Origin: Aeromonas veronii
GTDB taxonomy: Bacteria > Pseudomonadota > Gammaproteobacteria > Enterobacterales > Aeromonadaceae
Length of the DNA: 64,000 nucleotides
Direction of reading: 5' to 3'
Assembly (NCBI GenBank): GCA_041319085.1
Contig: CP101033.1
Location: 2,506,501 to 2,570,500 of the forward strand
This document shows, piece after piece, positions 1-10,120 of the stretch. A program made the translations under genes and the position numbers. The first letter of the stretch is position 1. Every line of letters begins with the position of its first letter. The notes under the pieces are model-generated. The model searched no databases. It had not been told where the DNA came from and saw only the letters and a program-made list of their open reading frames with translations.

Positions 1-10
1 GCCCGGCGCA

Positions 11-40
11 AAAAAGAGGGAACCGCACCGGTTCCCTCTT
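11..40 (-). terminator. Intrinsic terminator after mdlB
   Basis: Perfect 11-bp inverted repeat (14-24 with 30-40) with a 5-nt loop. Read on the minus strand it is followed by a run of T, directly downstream of the mdlB stop. Confidence 0.85.
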
Positions 41-75
41 ATCGTTCATCTCACAGTTCACAGCGAATGCGCCGA

Positions 76-1827
76 TCAGGCACGCTTCTCTTCGAGCCAG
101 GCCCCCTGACTCTGCATCTCGAACAGCTGGGCATAGTGACCGCCGAGGGCCATCAGCTCGCTGTGGCTGCCCCGCTCGTTCACCTGCCCGCGGGAGAGCA
201 GCAGGATCTCGTCCGCATCGACGATGGTCGAGAGGCGGTGGGCGATGGCGATGGTGGTGCGGCCACGACGCGCGGCAGAAATAGCCTGCGACAGCGCCAG
301 CTCGGTCTGGGAGTCCACGCTGGCCGTCGCCTCATCCAGAATGAGGATGCGCGGATCCCCCACCAGCGCGCGGGCAAAGGAGAGCAGTTGCCGCTGACCG
401 GCGGAGAGGTTCTTGCCCCCCTCCTCCATCAGGGTGTTGATCCCCTGTGGCAGGCTGCGCACAAACTCGGCCAGCTGCACCTCGCTCAGCGCCTGCCAGA
501 GCCGCGCTTCGTCTATTCCGGCACGTCCAAGACGCAGGTTCTCCGCCAAAGTACCGACGAAGATAAAGGGATCTTGCTGCACCAACCCGATACTGCGGCG
601 TACCGCCGCCAGCGACAGGGTATCCAGAGCGTGATCATCGAAGCGGATCTGCCCCTGATCCAGCGGATAGAAGCCCATCAGCAGGCTGATGATGGTGGAC
701 TTGCCGCTGCCGGTATGGCCCACCAGCGCCAGCATCTGGCCCGGTTTTGCGGTAAAGCTGACCTCCCGCAGCACCTGCTGCTCACCATCGTAGGAGAAGC
801 TCACCCGCTCGAAACTGACCCGCCCTTCCAGCGGGCGCAGCTCGCCGTCGGTGCTTTCGCGGGTTTCATCGAGCAGGGCAAAGACCCGTTCCCCCGCCAC
901 CATCGCCTGCTGCAGCTGGTTGAGCTGGTTGGTCATCTCGATGAGCGGCTCGATCATCCGCCCCAGATAACTGATAAAGGCGTAGAGCACCCCCACCTGA
1001 ATGGCTCCCGCGTGGCTCCCCCCCTCGTGGGCAAACAGCGCCAACAGGCCGATCAGCACCATCATGTAGAAGAGATCGATGAGCGGACGCAGCAAGATGC
1101 CGTTGATCTTGAGGCTCTTGATCCGTGCCGCCCAGTGCTGCTGGTTCACCTCGGCAAAGGCGTTGGCAAAGTGGCGCTCCTGCACCATGGCCTGGATCAC
1201 CGGCATCCCCTGCAGCGACTCGTTGAGGCGGCTGTTGATGTCGGAGAGCAGACTGCGGGTTGCTCGCACCACCGGCACGCTCAGCTTCTGGTAGAGCCAC
1301 ATCACCCCGCCCACCGCAGGCAGCAACAGGGAGCAGACCAGCATCAGCCGCAGATCCAGCAGCGCCATGGAGATGAGGATGCCGCACAGCAGCACCACCT
1401 TTTGCACCAGCAAGCCGATCACTTGCACATAGAGGTTCATGATCGCCTCGGTGTCGTTGGTGATGCGGGAGATGAGCGAGCCGGAGCGATGCTTGTCAAA
1501 GTAGCGGGCTGGCAAGCGGATAGCGGTAGCAAATACCTGCTCGCGCAAAGTTTGCACCACCGCCTGGGCAATGCGATTGAAGCGCAGGGATTGCAAATAG
1601 AAGCCCGCCGCCGAGAGCACCTGCAAGCCCAGATAGCCCACCGCAATCAAAGCAATGGTGGGCAGCACGATATTGCGTGGCGCCAGATAGTCATCGATAA
1701 AAAACTTGATCAGCAGCGGCCCGGCCACTTCGGCGCCGGTGGCAAGCAGCAGGCAAATCCCCGCCTGGATCAGCCAGCGAGGATAGCGGGCGCAGTAGGC
1801 GAGCAGTCGTTTAATGGTCGGATTCAC
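76..1827 (-). CDS. mdlB: ABC exporter half-transporter, MdlB/SmdB type
   Basis: A 583-residue half-transporter with an N-terminal six-helix exporter domain (about residues 20-310) and a C-terminal nucleotide-binding domain. The ATPase has Walker A GHTGSGKS, a slightly divergent signature LSAGQ, and Walker B ILILDEA with the catalytic glutamate present. It should form an inner-membrane heterodimer with the upstream mdlA product; the MdlAB/SmdAB family is multidrug-resistance-like, but the substrate cannot be read from sequence. Its ATG overlaps the mdlA stop by 4 bp, so the two are translationally coupled in one operon, and a strong terminator follows. Length and domain order match the family. 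Confidence 0.93.
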   Translation of the reverse strand: MNPTIKRLLAYCARYPRWLIQAGICLLLATGAEVAGPLLIKFFIDDYLAPRNIVLPTIALIAVGYLGLQVLSAAGFYLQSLRFNRIAQAVVQTLREQVFATAIRLPARYFDKHRSGSLISRITNDTEAIMNLYVQVIGLLVQKVVLLCGILISMALLDLRLMLVCSLLLPAVGGVMWLYQKLSVPVVRATRSLLSDINSRLNESLQGMPVIQAMVQERHFANAFAEVNQQHWAARIKSLKINGILLRPLIDLFYMMVLIGLLALFAHEGGSHAGAIQVGVLYAFISYLGRMIEPLIEMTNQLNQLQQAMVAGERVFALLDETRESTDGELRPLEGRVSFERVSFSYDGEQQVLREVSFTAKPGQMLALVGHTGSGKSTIISLLMGFYPLDQGQIRFDDHALDTLSLAAVRRSIGLVQQDPFIFVGTLAENLRLGRAGIDEARLWQALSEVQLAEFVRSLPQGINTLMEEGGKNLSAGQRQLLSFARALVGDPRILILDEATASVDSQTELALSQAISAARRGRTTIAIAHRLSTIVDADEILLLSRGQVNERGSHSELMALGGHYAQLFEMQSQGAWLEEKRA

Positions 1828-3560
1828 AGGCTCTCCTCCACCGCTTCTTCGAGACGCTGGTAACGCACCATATCTGCATACCAGCCATTGTGCGCCATCA
1901 GGGCACCGTGATGGCCCCGCTCGCTGATGGCCCCCAGCTCCAGCACCAGGATTTCGTCGGCCTGCTCCACCGCCGTCATGCGATGACTGACCAGGATCAG
2001 GGTGCGATGATGGGCCTTGAGGGCATGCAGAATTTGCTGCTCGGTGTGGGCATCCACCGCCGAGAGCGCATCATCGAGCACCAGAATGGGCGCCTCCAGC
2101 AGCAGGGCACGGGCAATGGCCAGTCGCTGTTTCTGGCCGCCAGAGAGGGTCACCCCCTTCTCCCCGACCTCGGTCTCATAGCCCTTGGGGAAACGCACGA
2201 TATCATCGTGGACACAGGCAATGCGCGCCACCCGTTCAACCTCCTCGCGGCTCGCATCGGGTTTACCGAGGGCGATATTGGCGGCGATGGTGGTGGAAAA
2301 CAGGAATGGCTCCTGCGGCACATAGGCAAACTGGCTGCGCAGTGTGGCGAGCGGCAACTGGTCAATCGGAACGCCCCCCATGGCTATCGAACCGTGAGTC
2401 GGATTGGCAAGGCGCATCAACAGCTTGAGCAGGGAGCTCTTGCCTGCCCCGGTGCGCCCCACCACCCCGAGCATGCCCCCTTGCTTGAGGGTAACGTCGA
2501 TATCCGCAAGCAGGGTGCGCTGCTCGAGTCGATAGCTCACCCCTTTGATCTGCAAAGGAAAGGCAGAGGTAAACGCGGCCGGCTGGGCGGGCTCTTCGAT
2601 ATCGCTGCGCTCCCCCAGCAGGCTTTCGATACGGGAGTAGGCGGCGCTACCACGCTCGATGATGTTGAACAGCCAGGCGATGGCAAACATCGGCCAGATC
2701 AGCTGGCCGAGGTACATGGTGAAGCTGGTGAGCTCACCCAGAGTCAGCTCATCGCGCAGCACCAGCACACTGCCTCCCGCCACCGCGAGGAAGTAGGAGC
2801 AGCCGATGCAGAGGTAGATGACCGGATCGAACTTGGCATCGATGCGGGCCACCGCCATATTGCGCTCCCCCGCCTGCCGGGTCAGCTCGGCAAAGCCTTC
2901 ATCTTCCAGCGATTCAACCGCATAGGATTTCAACACCCGCACACCGGAAAGGGCCTCCTGGGTCTTGTTGTTAAGCCTGGAGAAGGCCCCCTGCGCCGCC
3001 TTGAACTGGGTGTAGATCTGGGTGCCGAAGCGGTTCATGAAATAGGCCATCACCGGCAGCGGCAACAGCGAAACCAGCGTCAACTGCCAGGAGTACTGGC
3101 TGCACATGATAGAGAGCACCAGCACCCCGACCATGATGGAGTCCACCAGCGTCAGCACCCCTTCGCCAGCGGTCATCTCCACCGCCTGAATGTCGTTGGT
3201 GGCATGGGCCATCAGATCGCCGGTACGGTGACGCTGATAAAAATCAGGGCTCATCCGGGTGAAATGGCTGAACAGACGATTGCGCAGCACATAGGCCAAG
3301 CGGTAGGAGGCACCAAACAGCATCACCCGCCAGACGTAGCGCAGTAGATAGATGAGCACGCCGAGCCCGAACAGCCCCGCCAGATAGCGCATCAGAGTGT
3401 CATTATCGAGTTCCCCATTGGCGATACCGTCCACCACCCAGCCCACCACTTTGGGTGGAATAACGGTCAACAGGGCTACCATCAGCAGCAGGGAGATGGC
3501 GGCCAGATAGCGGGGCCACTGCTCCTTGAAAAACCAGCTCAATCGTAGAAATACGCTCAC
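1824..3560 (-). CDS. mdlA: ABC exporter half-transporter, MdlA/SmdA type
   Basis: Partner half-transporter of mdlB, 578 residues from the GTG start at 3560. That start is chosen because VSVFLRLSWFFKEQWPRY aligns with the usual MdlA N-terminus and an AAGG stretch lies just upstream. The longer reading frame to 3689 would run through a terminator hairpin (3648-3671) and is rejected. It has an exporter membrane domain, then Walker A GRTGAGKS, signature LSGGQ and Walker B ILVLDDA. The residue after the Walker B aspartate is Asp rather than Glu, so this ATPase site is probably weak and the MdlA/MdlB dimer asymmetric, as in other heterodimeric exporters. First gene of the mdlA-mdlB operon. Confidence 0.9.
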   Translation of the reverse strand: MSVFLRLSWFFKEQWPRYLAAISLLLMVALLTVIPPKVVGWVVDGIANGELDNDTLMRYLAGLFGLGVLIYLLRYVWRVMLFGASYRLAYVLRNRLFSHFTRMSPDFYQRHRTGDLMAHATNDIQAVEMTAGEGVLTLVDSIMVGVLVLSIMCSQYSWQLTLVSLLPLPVMAYFMNRFGTQIYTQFKAAQGAFSRLNNKTQEALSGVRVLKSYAVESLEDEGFAELTRQAGERNMAVARIDAKFDPVIYLCIGCSYFLAVAGGSVLVLRDELTLGELTSFTMYLGQLIWPMFAIAWLFNIIERGSAAYSRIESLLGERSDIEEPAQPAAFTSAFPLQIKGVSYRLEQRTLLADIDVTLKQGGMLGVVGRTGAGKSSLLKLLMRLANPTHGSIAMGGVPIDQLPLATLRSQFAYVPQEPFLFSTTIAANIALGKPDASREEVERVARIACVHDDIVRFPKGYETEVGEKGVTLSGGQKQRLAIARALLLEAPILVLDDALSAVDAHTEQQILHALKAHHRTLILVSHRMTAVEQADEILVLELGAISERGHHGALMAHNGWYADMVRYQRLEEAVEESL

Positions 3561-3591
3561 ACCACCAACCTTTAGCGCTGTCTGCCCGTGA

Positions 3592-3622
3592 CCGCTCCCA
3601 AGAGCGGCCATCAGAGATGGCC
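3592..3622 (-). promoter_or_regulatory. Two overlapping hairpins in the mdlA leader
   Basis: CCGCTC/GAGCGG (3592-3597 with 3602-3607) and GGCCATC/GATGGCC (3606-3612 with 3616-3622) lie 30-60 nt upstream of the mdlA GTG and share two bases, so they would compete. They lie between the upstream terminator and the ribosome-binding region. They could be an operator or a leader RNA structure; the function is unknown. Confidence 0.4.
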
Positions 3623-3647
3623 ACGCATAATATAGAAGAATGAAAAC

Positions 3648-3671
3648 AATCGCCTCCGACTGGAGGCGATT
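3648..3671 (-). terminator. Intrinsic terminator after the hybrid sensor kinase gene
   Basis: Perfect 10-bp stem (AATCGCCTCC with GGAGGCGATT) and a 4-nt loop. On the minus strand it is followed by GTTTTCATTCTT. It separates the kinase gene from mdlAB. Confidence 0.75.
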
Positions 3672-3728
3672 CGAACGAAAGCTCATCATATCCCGAACCG
3701 AAATGGTTGAGAATAATTACTATTTAAT

Positions 3729-6533
3729 TCACTGTGACATGCGATCATCCCCTGATGAATAGGGATTATACGAATTTTCATGCTGCTCACCGGTCAACAA
3801 GAAGTGTGACACCTCTTCCCGGGTCTGACTGAACACCTGCTGTAACTGCTCCAGATCCGCCTCGCTCAGCACCTCGTTTTGCCGCAGGCGCCACTCCAGC
3901 TCGCCGGCCACCAGCTGCAGACGGGCCGCCGAAATATTGGCCGAGACCCCCTTGAGGGTGTGCAGCAACTTGCTGGCCACCTCGGGTTGCTGACGGCGCA
4001 GGGCGGAGCGGATCTCCCACAGATCGTCCTTGTGCTCCGAGATGAACAGCTTGAACAGGATCTGCAATGCCTCCTTGTCCTGGTCCAGCCGCTTGAGGGC
4101 ATCCTGCAGACCGAGGATCCCCATCATATCCGGCGGTTTCACCTCCATGATCCCCGCCTGCTCCACCCCTTGCGGCTTCACCCACTGCAGCAGGTTGTTG
4201 TAAAGATCCAGCTTGCTCACCGGCTTGGTGACGTAACCATTCATCCCCACCCCCAAGCAACGCTCCTTGTCACCGGGCATGGCGCTGGCGGTGAGGGCAA
4301 TGATGGGCACATCGTGCTTGTCGACCATCTTGCGGATCTGGCGGGTGGCATCGAGCCCGTCCAGCACCGGCATCTGCAAATCCATCAGGATCACGTCAAA
4401 AGGCTGCTCGGCGACCCGCTCCACCGCCTCGCGACCATTGCTGACCACGCACACCACCGCATCGACCCGCCGCAGATACTCGACGATCAACTGCTGATTG
4501 ACCCGGTTATCTTCCGCTAACAGCACTCGGGTACCCTGCAACAGGGATGTGAAATGCTGCTGATCCCCCTGCGCCTCGGCCTTGCGCAGGTTGAGCTCGT
4601 AGGAGCTGCCGTTGAGCAGCTCATCCACTTTGGCCAGCAGGGCATTTTCAGTCATCGGCTTGGGCAAAAAATGGGTCAGCCCCATGCTGTCCATCCGGGC
4701 ATGCAGCCCCTCTCTGGCCCAGGCACTGATCATCAGGATGGGGATCCGTCGCCACTGGCTGTGTTGATACATCTCCAGCGCCAGATCGAGCCCATCCTCC
4801 TGACCCATGCGCCAGTCGAGGATCGCCAACCGCAGATTCGGCCCCTCTTCATGGAGCAACTGACGGGCACGGGAAAGGGAGTTAACCGGCAGCACCCGCA
4901 CACCCGCGCGAGTCAGAATGTCCCGGGCCAGATCCAGCGCCAGCTCGTTGTCATCCATCACCATCACCAGCGGCTGGTTCTCGAAGAAGACTTTCCGTCC
5001 GGCCACCCCATAGACCGCCTGCGCCATCGGGATATCAAACTGGAACAGGGAGCCCACGCCTGGCTTGCTCTGGACAATGATCCGCCCCCCCATCAGCTCG
5101 ACCAGCCGCTGGGAGATATTGAGACCCAGACCCGAGCCGCCATATTTGCGGGTATTACCCGCCTCCAGTTGGGTAAACGCCTGAAACAGCTGGCTCTGCT
5201 TCTCTTCGGCAATGCCGATGCCGGTATCGCGCACACTGAAGCGGATCCGCATTGGATGGGAGTTGGCCAGCTCGATGGAAATGTCGACTTCACCGCGTTC
5301 GGTAAACTTGATGGCGTTGTTCACCAGATTGACCAGCACTTGCCCCAGCCGCAGGGGATCCCCACGCAAGAAGACCGGCACCTCTGGCGATGCGCGAATG
5401 ATCACCTCCACATGTTTACGCTCCGCCAGATCGGCAAACATCCCCGCCATTGAGTCGAGCAGCTCGCTGAGATCGAAGTCGATCTCCTCCAGCGTCAGCT
5501 TGCCGGACTCCACCTTGGTCAAATCAAGGATGTCGTTGATCAGCAGCAGCAAGGTATCGGATGAGGATTTGATCTTGCCCAGATAGTCCCGTTGTTGCTG
5601 ATCCAGCTCGGTCTGCAGTGCCAGCGAGCTGAAGCCGATGATGGCATTCATGGGGGTACGGATCTCGTGGCTCATATTGGCCAGAAAATCGCTCTTGGCC
5701 TGGGCTAGCAAGCCGGTTTGACGCGACAGCTCGCTCAGTTTCTGGTTGCGGCGCCACAGGGTGAAGGCCACCAGCACGAAGCAAATCAAGGCTCCGCACA
5801 GTACCATCAGATAGAAGCGGCTCATCAAAGAGGCGGCGCGATCCAGCTTGTCGATCTTCCAGCGCTCCAGACTCTCGACCACATGCATGTCGATGAGCTG
5901 GTAACGCAAGGTGTGATAAGCCATCACCTGCTGACTCATGTCCTTGCTCAGGCGGATCAGGGTAGCGATATCCGGCAGGTCGCCATAACGGGATTGCAAC
6001 TGCTGCTGCAACTGGCCGAGCGCAGTCTGTTCGCGCTTGTCCCAACTGCGCTGCAGATAGTTGCTCAGCTGCGCCAGCTCCTCTACATCTCGATGCAACG
6101 CACTGTCTGACAGGCTTATCTCGCGCACCTTTTTAATCTGGGCCTGCAGGGGCGCATTGATATACTCAATGGCCATCTCTATGGCATGGAGCTTGGCAAG
6201 CGCCATCAGATAGGAATCCATGTCCTCAAGCAGTGCCTGGGAGAGCTCGTCTTGCACCAGCTCGGGATCGCTTCTGACCTTGCGTACAAAGCCGTCAAGG
6301 GTGATAGATAGCTGGTCCAGGCGCTGCTGGACATTGCTGTCATTGGCCTGCTCCCGCCCAAGCAGATAGACGGTATCGACGTTGATCCGGTTCAGCACCA
6401 CCTCGGCGGCTTCGTTCAGGTCATGGGCCTGTTGCTGCTGACTGAGCGACTGCCAGCAGTAGCCCGAAAAGGCGAGCAGCAGGGCAACGATCAGCCCTGG
6501 CACGGCACGGTTTTTCCGTGATCCTTTATTCAT
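3729..6533 (-). CDS. Hybrid sensor histidine kinase (HisKA-HATPase-REC-REC-HPt)
   Basis: Inner-membrane phosphorelay kinase of 934 residues from the ATG at 6533; a GTG 24 codons upstream has no spaced ribosome site. Transmembrane helix 1 (about 11-27), a helical periplasmic sensor region (about 28-239) and helix 2 (about 240-260) come first. The HisKA box follows, [12 protein letters not shown] with the phospho-acceptor at His289. The ATPase lobe has [20 protein letters not shown] and [10 protein letters not shown]. Two receiver domains follow (LAILDWRMG and [13 protein letters not shown]), then an HPt domain ([12 protein letters not shown]). The architecture is BarA/ArcB-like, but the helical sensor does not let me name a signal. 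No response regulator gene lies beside it, so its partner is encoded elsewhere. Confidence 0.9.
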   Translation of the reverse strand: MNKGSRKNRAVPGLIVALLLAFSGYCWQSLSQQQQAHDLNEAAEVVLNRINVDTVYLLGREQANDSNVQQRLDQLSITLDGFVRKVRSDPELVQDELSQALLEDMDSYLMALAKLHAIEMAIEYINAPLQAQIKKVREISLSDSALHRDVEELAQLSNYLQRSWDKREQTALGQLQQQLQSRYGDLPDIATLIRLSKDMSQQVMAYHTLRYQLIDMHVVESLERWKIDKLDRAASLMSRFYLMVLCGALICFVLVAFTLWRRNQKLSELSRQTGLLAQAKSDFLANMSHEIRTPMNAIIGFSSLALQTELDQQQRDYLGKIKSSSDTLLLLINDILDLTKVESGKLTLEEIDFDLSELLDSMAGMFADLAERKHVEVIIRASPEVPVFLRGDPLRLGQVLVNLVNNAIKFTERGEVDISIELANSHPMRIRFSVRDTGIGIAEEKQSQLFQAFTQLEAGNTRKYGGSGLGLNISQRLVELMGGRIIVQSKPGVGSLFQFDIPMAQAVYGVAGRKVFFENQPLVMVMDDNELALDLARDILTRAGVRVLPVNSLSRARQLLHEEGPNLRLAILDWRMGQEDGLDLALEMYQHSQWRRIPILMISAWAREGLHARMDSMGLTHFLPKPMTENALLAKVDELLNGSSYELNLRKAEAQGDQQHFTSLLQGTRVLLAEDNRVNQQLIVEYLRRVDAVVCVVSNGREAVERVAEQPFDVILMDLQMPVLDGLDATRQIRKMVDKHDVPIIALTASAMPGDKERCLGVGMNGYVTKPVSKLDLYNNLLQWVKPQGVEQAGIMEVKPPDMMGILGLQDALKRLDQDKEALQILFKLFISEHKDDLWEIRSALRRQQPEVASKLLHTLKGVSANISAARLQLVAGELEWRLRQNEVLSEADLEQLQQVFSQTREEVSHFLLTGEQHENSYNPYSSGDDRMSQ

Positions 6534-6721
6534 CCCGTCTCGACTCTCATCTGGTGGTCGCTGAATAATCCGGTTAGGCAATGCACCCTGGGGGGAATTA
6601 TCCACTCCCGCCGGTCACTGTGTTACCGTGATTGCTCTGATATTTCGCTATTGTTTCGTGATTGCTTCATTCTGGCCCCTCATCATATCCTCGGTCAGAG
6701 CAGATCTAGAAGGAACCAATT

Positions 6722-7156
6722 ATGTCATTTGTCACTACTTATTGTAGCCACTGCTTCACCAGGAACCGCCTGCCCGTTACCCATATCGATACATCCGCCA
6801 AATGCGGGCACTGCAAGGCCCCCCTGTTCAGCCAGACCCCTTGCCTCGGGAAGGTGGATAACTTCGATACCCTGATCAACTCAGATATCCCGGTCGTGGT
6901 CGATTTCTGGGCCAGTTGGTGCGGCCCCTGCCAGCAGTTTGCCCCGGTATTTCATGATGTTGCCCATGAGCTCGAACCACGGATACGCTTTGTCAAAGTC
7001 GATACCGAGCAGCAGAGCACCATTGCCGCCCGTTACGCCATTCGTAGCATCCCCACCTTGATGGTCTTCAAACAGGGAAAACTGGTGAACCAGATAAATG
7101 GCTCCTTGCCCAAGAGCATGTTCAAACAGTGGCTCGAACAGTTCATCGGTGTTTGA
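6722..7156 (+). CDS. trxC: Thioredoxin 2
   Basis: Cytoplasmic thiol-disulfide reductase of 144 residues, close to the usual TrxC length. The N-terminal extension carries two CxxC pairs (C8/C11 and C28/C31) that bind zinc in characterised TrxC. The thioredoxin fold has the active site WCGPC at residues 66-70 and the cis-proline segment SIPTLMVF. A ribosome site AAGGA lies about 9 nt upstream of the ATG. It is divergent from the kinase gene. In Escherichia coli trxC belongs to the OxyR oxidative-stress response; I could not identify an OxyR site here. Confidence 0.95.
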   Translation: MSFVTTYCSHCFTRNRLPVTHIDTSAKCGHCKAPLFSQTPCLGKVDNFDTLINSDIPVVVDFWASWCGPCQQFAPVFHDVAHELEPRIRFVKVDTEQQSTIAARYAIRSIPTLMVFKQGKLVNQINGSLPKSMFKQWLEQFIGV

Positions 7157-7203
7157 TTTATGCTGCAAATATGTTTTATTTATGTTTAATTTTTCGTATT
7201 TTT

Positions 7204-7231
7204 ATCAATCACTCTGTGAGTAGTGACTGAT
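7204..7231 (+). terminator. Possible terminator after trxC
   Basis: A 10-bp stem with one mismatch (ATCAATCACT with AGTGACTGAT) followed by a short TTT, 47 bp after the trxC stop in an AT-rich gap. It is weaker than the other terminators in this window. Confidence 0.4.
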
Positions 7232-7317
7232 TTTGAGTAATGCAATCTGTTTCAAACAGGTGAACGGATGTAACCTCGGCAACACAAAAACAACCATAAA
7301 TTAACCGAGAGAACATT

Positions 7318-8700
7318 ATGCACACATCGGCTGTACCCTCTGCTCCATCTCGCTGGCTGGACATCAAATCAGGGATCGTCATCCTGGATGTCCTGCTACT
7401 TTGTGCCATGCTGGCCTGGCTCCCGTTTGACCCCATGGTCAACAAGGGGCTGGGCATTCTGATCTTTATCGCCATCCTCTGGCTGACCGAAGCGCTGCAC
7501 GTTACCATCACCGCCCTGCTGGTGCCCCTGCTGGCCACCGTGCTCGGGGTGTTTGACATGAGCAAATCCCTCACCGATTTCGCCAACCCGATCCTGTTCC
7601 TGTTTTTCGGCGGTTTCGCCCTCGCGGCCGCCCTCTCCAGACAGGGACTGGATACCCTGATGGCTGGCAAGGTAATGCACCTGGCCAATGGCCATCTGGG
7701 TTGGGGCGTCATCCTGCTCTTTACCATCACAGCCGCCATGTCGATGTGGATCAGCAACACCGCTACCACCGCCATGATGCTGCCACTGGCGATCGGTATG
7801 CTGGCACGCCTCGATAGCAAAAAAGATCGCGCTACCTTCGTATTCGTACTGCTGGGGATCGCCTACAGCGCCAGTATCGGCGGCATCGGTACCCTGGTGG
7901 GTAGCCCACCCAACGCCATCGCAGCCGCCCAGATGGGGATTGGCTTCACCGACTGGATGAAGTTCGGCGTTCCAGTAGTGTTGATCCTGATGCCATGCGG
8001 CATTGCCCTGCTCTATCTGGTAACCCGTCCGCAGCTCAGCCACCGCGTCGAGATCCAGGATGTCACCATCAACTGGACCCGCGAGCGTAAAGTGACGCTG
8101 GCAATCTTCCTGACCACCGTGGTGCTGTGGATCGGTTCACAACCCATCTCCAACGCCTTTGGCGGTATTCCGCAACTCGACACCCTGATTGCCATGGGCG
8201 CCATCGTAGCCATCGTGGTCAGCCGCGTCGCCAGTTGGGATGATGTCAACCAGAACACCGACTGGGGTGTGCTGATGCTGTTTGGCGGCGGTCTGACCCT
8301 AAGCGCCATTCTCAAGGCCACCGGTACCAGTGCCTTCCTGGCCAGCCATCTGTCGGCCGTGCTCTCCAACGCCAACATTTTCGTCGTGTTGCTTATGCTG
8401 GCCGCTTTCGTGGTATTCCTGACCGAGCTGGTCTCCAACACCGCCACTGCCGCGCTGTTGGTTCCGCTGTTTGCCGGTGTGGCCGAGGCGCTGGGTGTAT
8501 CACCTGTGGTGATGTCGGTGTTGATCGCTATCGGAGCCTCCTGTGCCTTTATGCTGCCGGTCGCCACGCCGCCCAATGCCATCGTCTTTGCCAGCGGCCA
8601 CATCCGCCAGAAGGAGATGATGAAAGCCGGTATGTCCCTGAACCTGGTCTTTACCGTGTTGCTCGCCCTGCTGGCCTACTTCGTTGGCGATATCCTCTGA
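7318..8700 (+). CDS. DASS/SLC13-family sodium-coupled anion (dicarboxylate) transporter
   Basis: Polytopic inner-membrane protein of 460 residues, the length of bacterial SLC13 transporters such as Vibrio INDY. Both family-defining SNT repeats are present: ISNTATTAMMLPLAIG in the first half and LVSNTATAALLVPL in the second. These form the sodium- and carboxylate-binding re-entrant tips in known structures, and VATPPNAIVFASG near the C-terminus is also typical. It probably imports C4-dicarboxylates or related anions with sodium; the substrate is not certain. Single-gene unit, start preceded by GAGAG. Its downstream terminator has been split by an IS4-family insertion. Confidence 0.88.
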   Translation: MHTSAVPSAPSRWLDIKSGIVILDVLLLCAMLAWLPFDPMVNKGLGILIFIAILWLTEALHVTITALLVPLLATVLGVFDMSKSLTDFANPILFLFFGGFALAAALSRQGLDTLMAGKVMHLANGHLGWGVILLFTITAAMSMWISNTATTAMMLPLAIGMLARLDSKKDRATFVFVLLGIAYSASIGGIGTLVGSPPNAIAAAQMGIGFTDWMKFGVPVVLILMPCGIALLYLVTRPQLSHRVEIQDVTINWTRERKVTLAIFLTTVVLWIGSQPISNAFGGIPQLDTLIAMGAIVAIVVSRVASWDDVNQNTDWGVLMLFGGGLTLSAILKATGTSAFLASHLSAVLSNANIFVVLLMLAAFVVFLTELVSNTATAALLVPLFAGVAEALGVSPVVMSVLIAIGASCAFMLPVATPPNAIVFASGHIRQKEMMKAGMSLNLVFTVLLALLAYFVGDIL

Positions 8701-8728
8701 TCCACCTCCCCCCAATAAACAAAAACCC

Positions 8729-8739
8729 CCGCATTGCGG
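8729..8739. repeat. Target-site duplication (left copy) of the IS4-family element
   Basis: CCGCATTGCGG, repeated exactly at 10170-10180 on the other side of the element. Joining the outer flanks restores AAAAA-CCCCCGCATTGCGGGGG-TTTTTT, a bidirectional terminator shared by the transporter gene and glgP. Confidence 0.9.
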
Positions 8740-8748
8740 CAATGCTGT

Positions 8749-10086
8749 TCACTTAAGCGGAGCCGCATTGCGATCTACCGGAAAGCGGGTCTTTGATATC
8801 TTCACCGCCCTGGGTCTCGATGGCCTGGGGCGTTTTTCTATGAACATGACGCCTATGCTCCCCCGCAACTCCGCCAACCTCCGTGGGGTATGAGCTGGCG
8901 ATATCGCGCCCGCCATCACTGCCATCTGGTTCGCGATGAACTGACAGGCAAACTTGAAGCTCACCTCATTGGGCGCTCGCTGATGAGCTACGGCGGCCTG
9001 GCTCGCCTCCCGCCTGACCAGATTGTATCCAAGCAGCAAACCCCACAGTTCCTGATAAACCAAGTCCACTTTCTTGCTTCTCAGTGTGATGGCGTTGTGC
9101 TGCATCGCACTTTTGATATCCCGGTATCCCAACTCGATTTCCCAGCGCTCGTGGTACAGGGTCGCCACCTGCGCTGCGCTGAATCGGGTTACGGGCAGGG
9201 AGGTAAAGACCGTTTTCTCCTTGCCTGCCACCTCGTAGGTCACTGCGCGAACTTGCCAGTGCGTCGGTAACTCGGGGTTTTTCTTGCGAGCCTGAGGCGA
9301 GACCGTCATTTGCAACAGACGGTCACCGTCGCCATAGCGCTCAAGTTCCGTGTATACCAACCCCTTGCGTTCCGGGATGAGCCAGTGACGGTCGGTGTCT
9401 TCGGCCTGAATTCGTAGCAACAGGTCGGCACCGAAGAAACCTTTATCCAGCAGGGTCACCGACTTGTCCGGCAATGAGTGAATGAACTCACTGGCCAGGG
9501 GGATTTCCCCTTTGCGATACGGGCTGATGGCCGCGTTGGCAATGACATGCGAGCGGACATTCATCAGCGTGACCAGCCGCAGCATTGGATAGGGTGTCTG
9601 CCGGTTGGTTGACGTGTTACCCGAGCCGAAATGCGCCCTGAGTTCAGGCATATCCTGGGTACGAAACAGGGCTCCATCGATGGCAAAGACCTGTAAACCG
9701 TGCCACTGGTCTTCAGGATAACGTTCCCGTCCCCACACATCGGCACACTGCTTGAACAGCCACTCGAGCGGCTGTTTGCCGAGTCGCTGACGGGCTTGAG
9801 ACAGGGCACTGTCCGCGAGCAAGGCGTCATTGGCCAACCCTTCTGCACAGATATTGAGGCGCCGAGCGACCTCGGAGATGGGCTCATTACGGAAAAAGGC
9901 CATCCCCACGACGAGCCACAAGACCATATCAGAAGGTAAGCGGCGTCGGCGGATAGTGGCCTTTTCAGACAAGGCGGCAGCGGCAGTAATCCATTCGTCG
10001 GGAATATGGTCGGCAAAAATTGCCAGCCGAGCCAGCATGTCGCCAGATGCCTCAACAACATCGCTCAGGTCGTTTGCAATAGACAT
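8749..10086 (-). CDS. IS4-family DDE transposase
   Basis: An apparently full-length 445-residue transposase. The N-terminal region (ALSEKATIRRRRLPSDMVLWLVVGMAF) resembles the IS4 InsG type. The catalytic signature Y-(2)-R-(3)-E-(6)-K is visible in YHERWEIELGYRDIKSAM, with upstream aspartates in VFAIDGALFR and TLLDKGFFGAD. The stop lies inside the left terminal repeat. The ATG directly follows a hairpin and T-run (10087-10120), which should limit transcription entering from outside. No frameshift is seen, so the element may still be active. Confidence 0.93.
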   Translation of the reverse strand: MSIANDLSDVVEASGDMLARLAIFADHIPDEWITAAAALSEKATIRRRRLPSDMVLWLVVGMAFFRNEPISEVARRLNICAEGLANDALLADSALSQARQRLGKQPLEWLFKQCADVWGRERYPEDQWHGLQVFAIDGALFRTQDMPELRAHFGSGNTSTNRQTPYPMLRLVTLMNVRSHVIANAAISPYRKGEIPLASEFIHSLPDKSVTLLDKGFFGADLLLRIQAEDTDRHWLIPERKGLVYTELERYGDGDRLLQMTVSPQARKKNPELPTHWQVRAVTYEVAGKEKTVFTSLPVTRFSAAQVATLYHERWEIELGYRDIKSAMQHNAITLRSKKVDLVYQELWGLLLGYNLVRREASQAAVAHQRAPNEVSFKFACQFIANQMAVMAGAISPAHTPRRLAELRGSIGVMFIEKRPRPSRPRAVKISKTRFPVDRNAAPLK

Positions 10087-10120
10087 AAAAAAATCCGGAA
10101 CCAGTGATTGGTTCCGGATT
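10087..10120 (-). terminator. IS-borne hairpin plus T-tract abutting the transposase start
   Basis: A 12-bp perfect stem AATCCGGAACCA with TGGTTCCGGATT (10092-10103 with 10109-10120). On the minus strand it is followed by seven T and immediately by the transposase ATG. It has the form of an intrinsic terminator that would stop read-through from glgP and may also hide the ribosome site. Confidence 0.75.

Noticed and set aside
67..1863. 598-codon + strand frame opposite mdlB
   Set aside because: It is the antisense of a clear ABC transporter; its His/Gln-rich composition is the usual artefact of GC-rich coding DNA read backwards.
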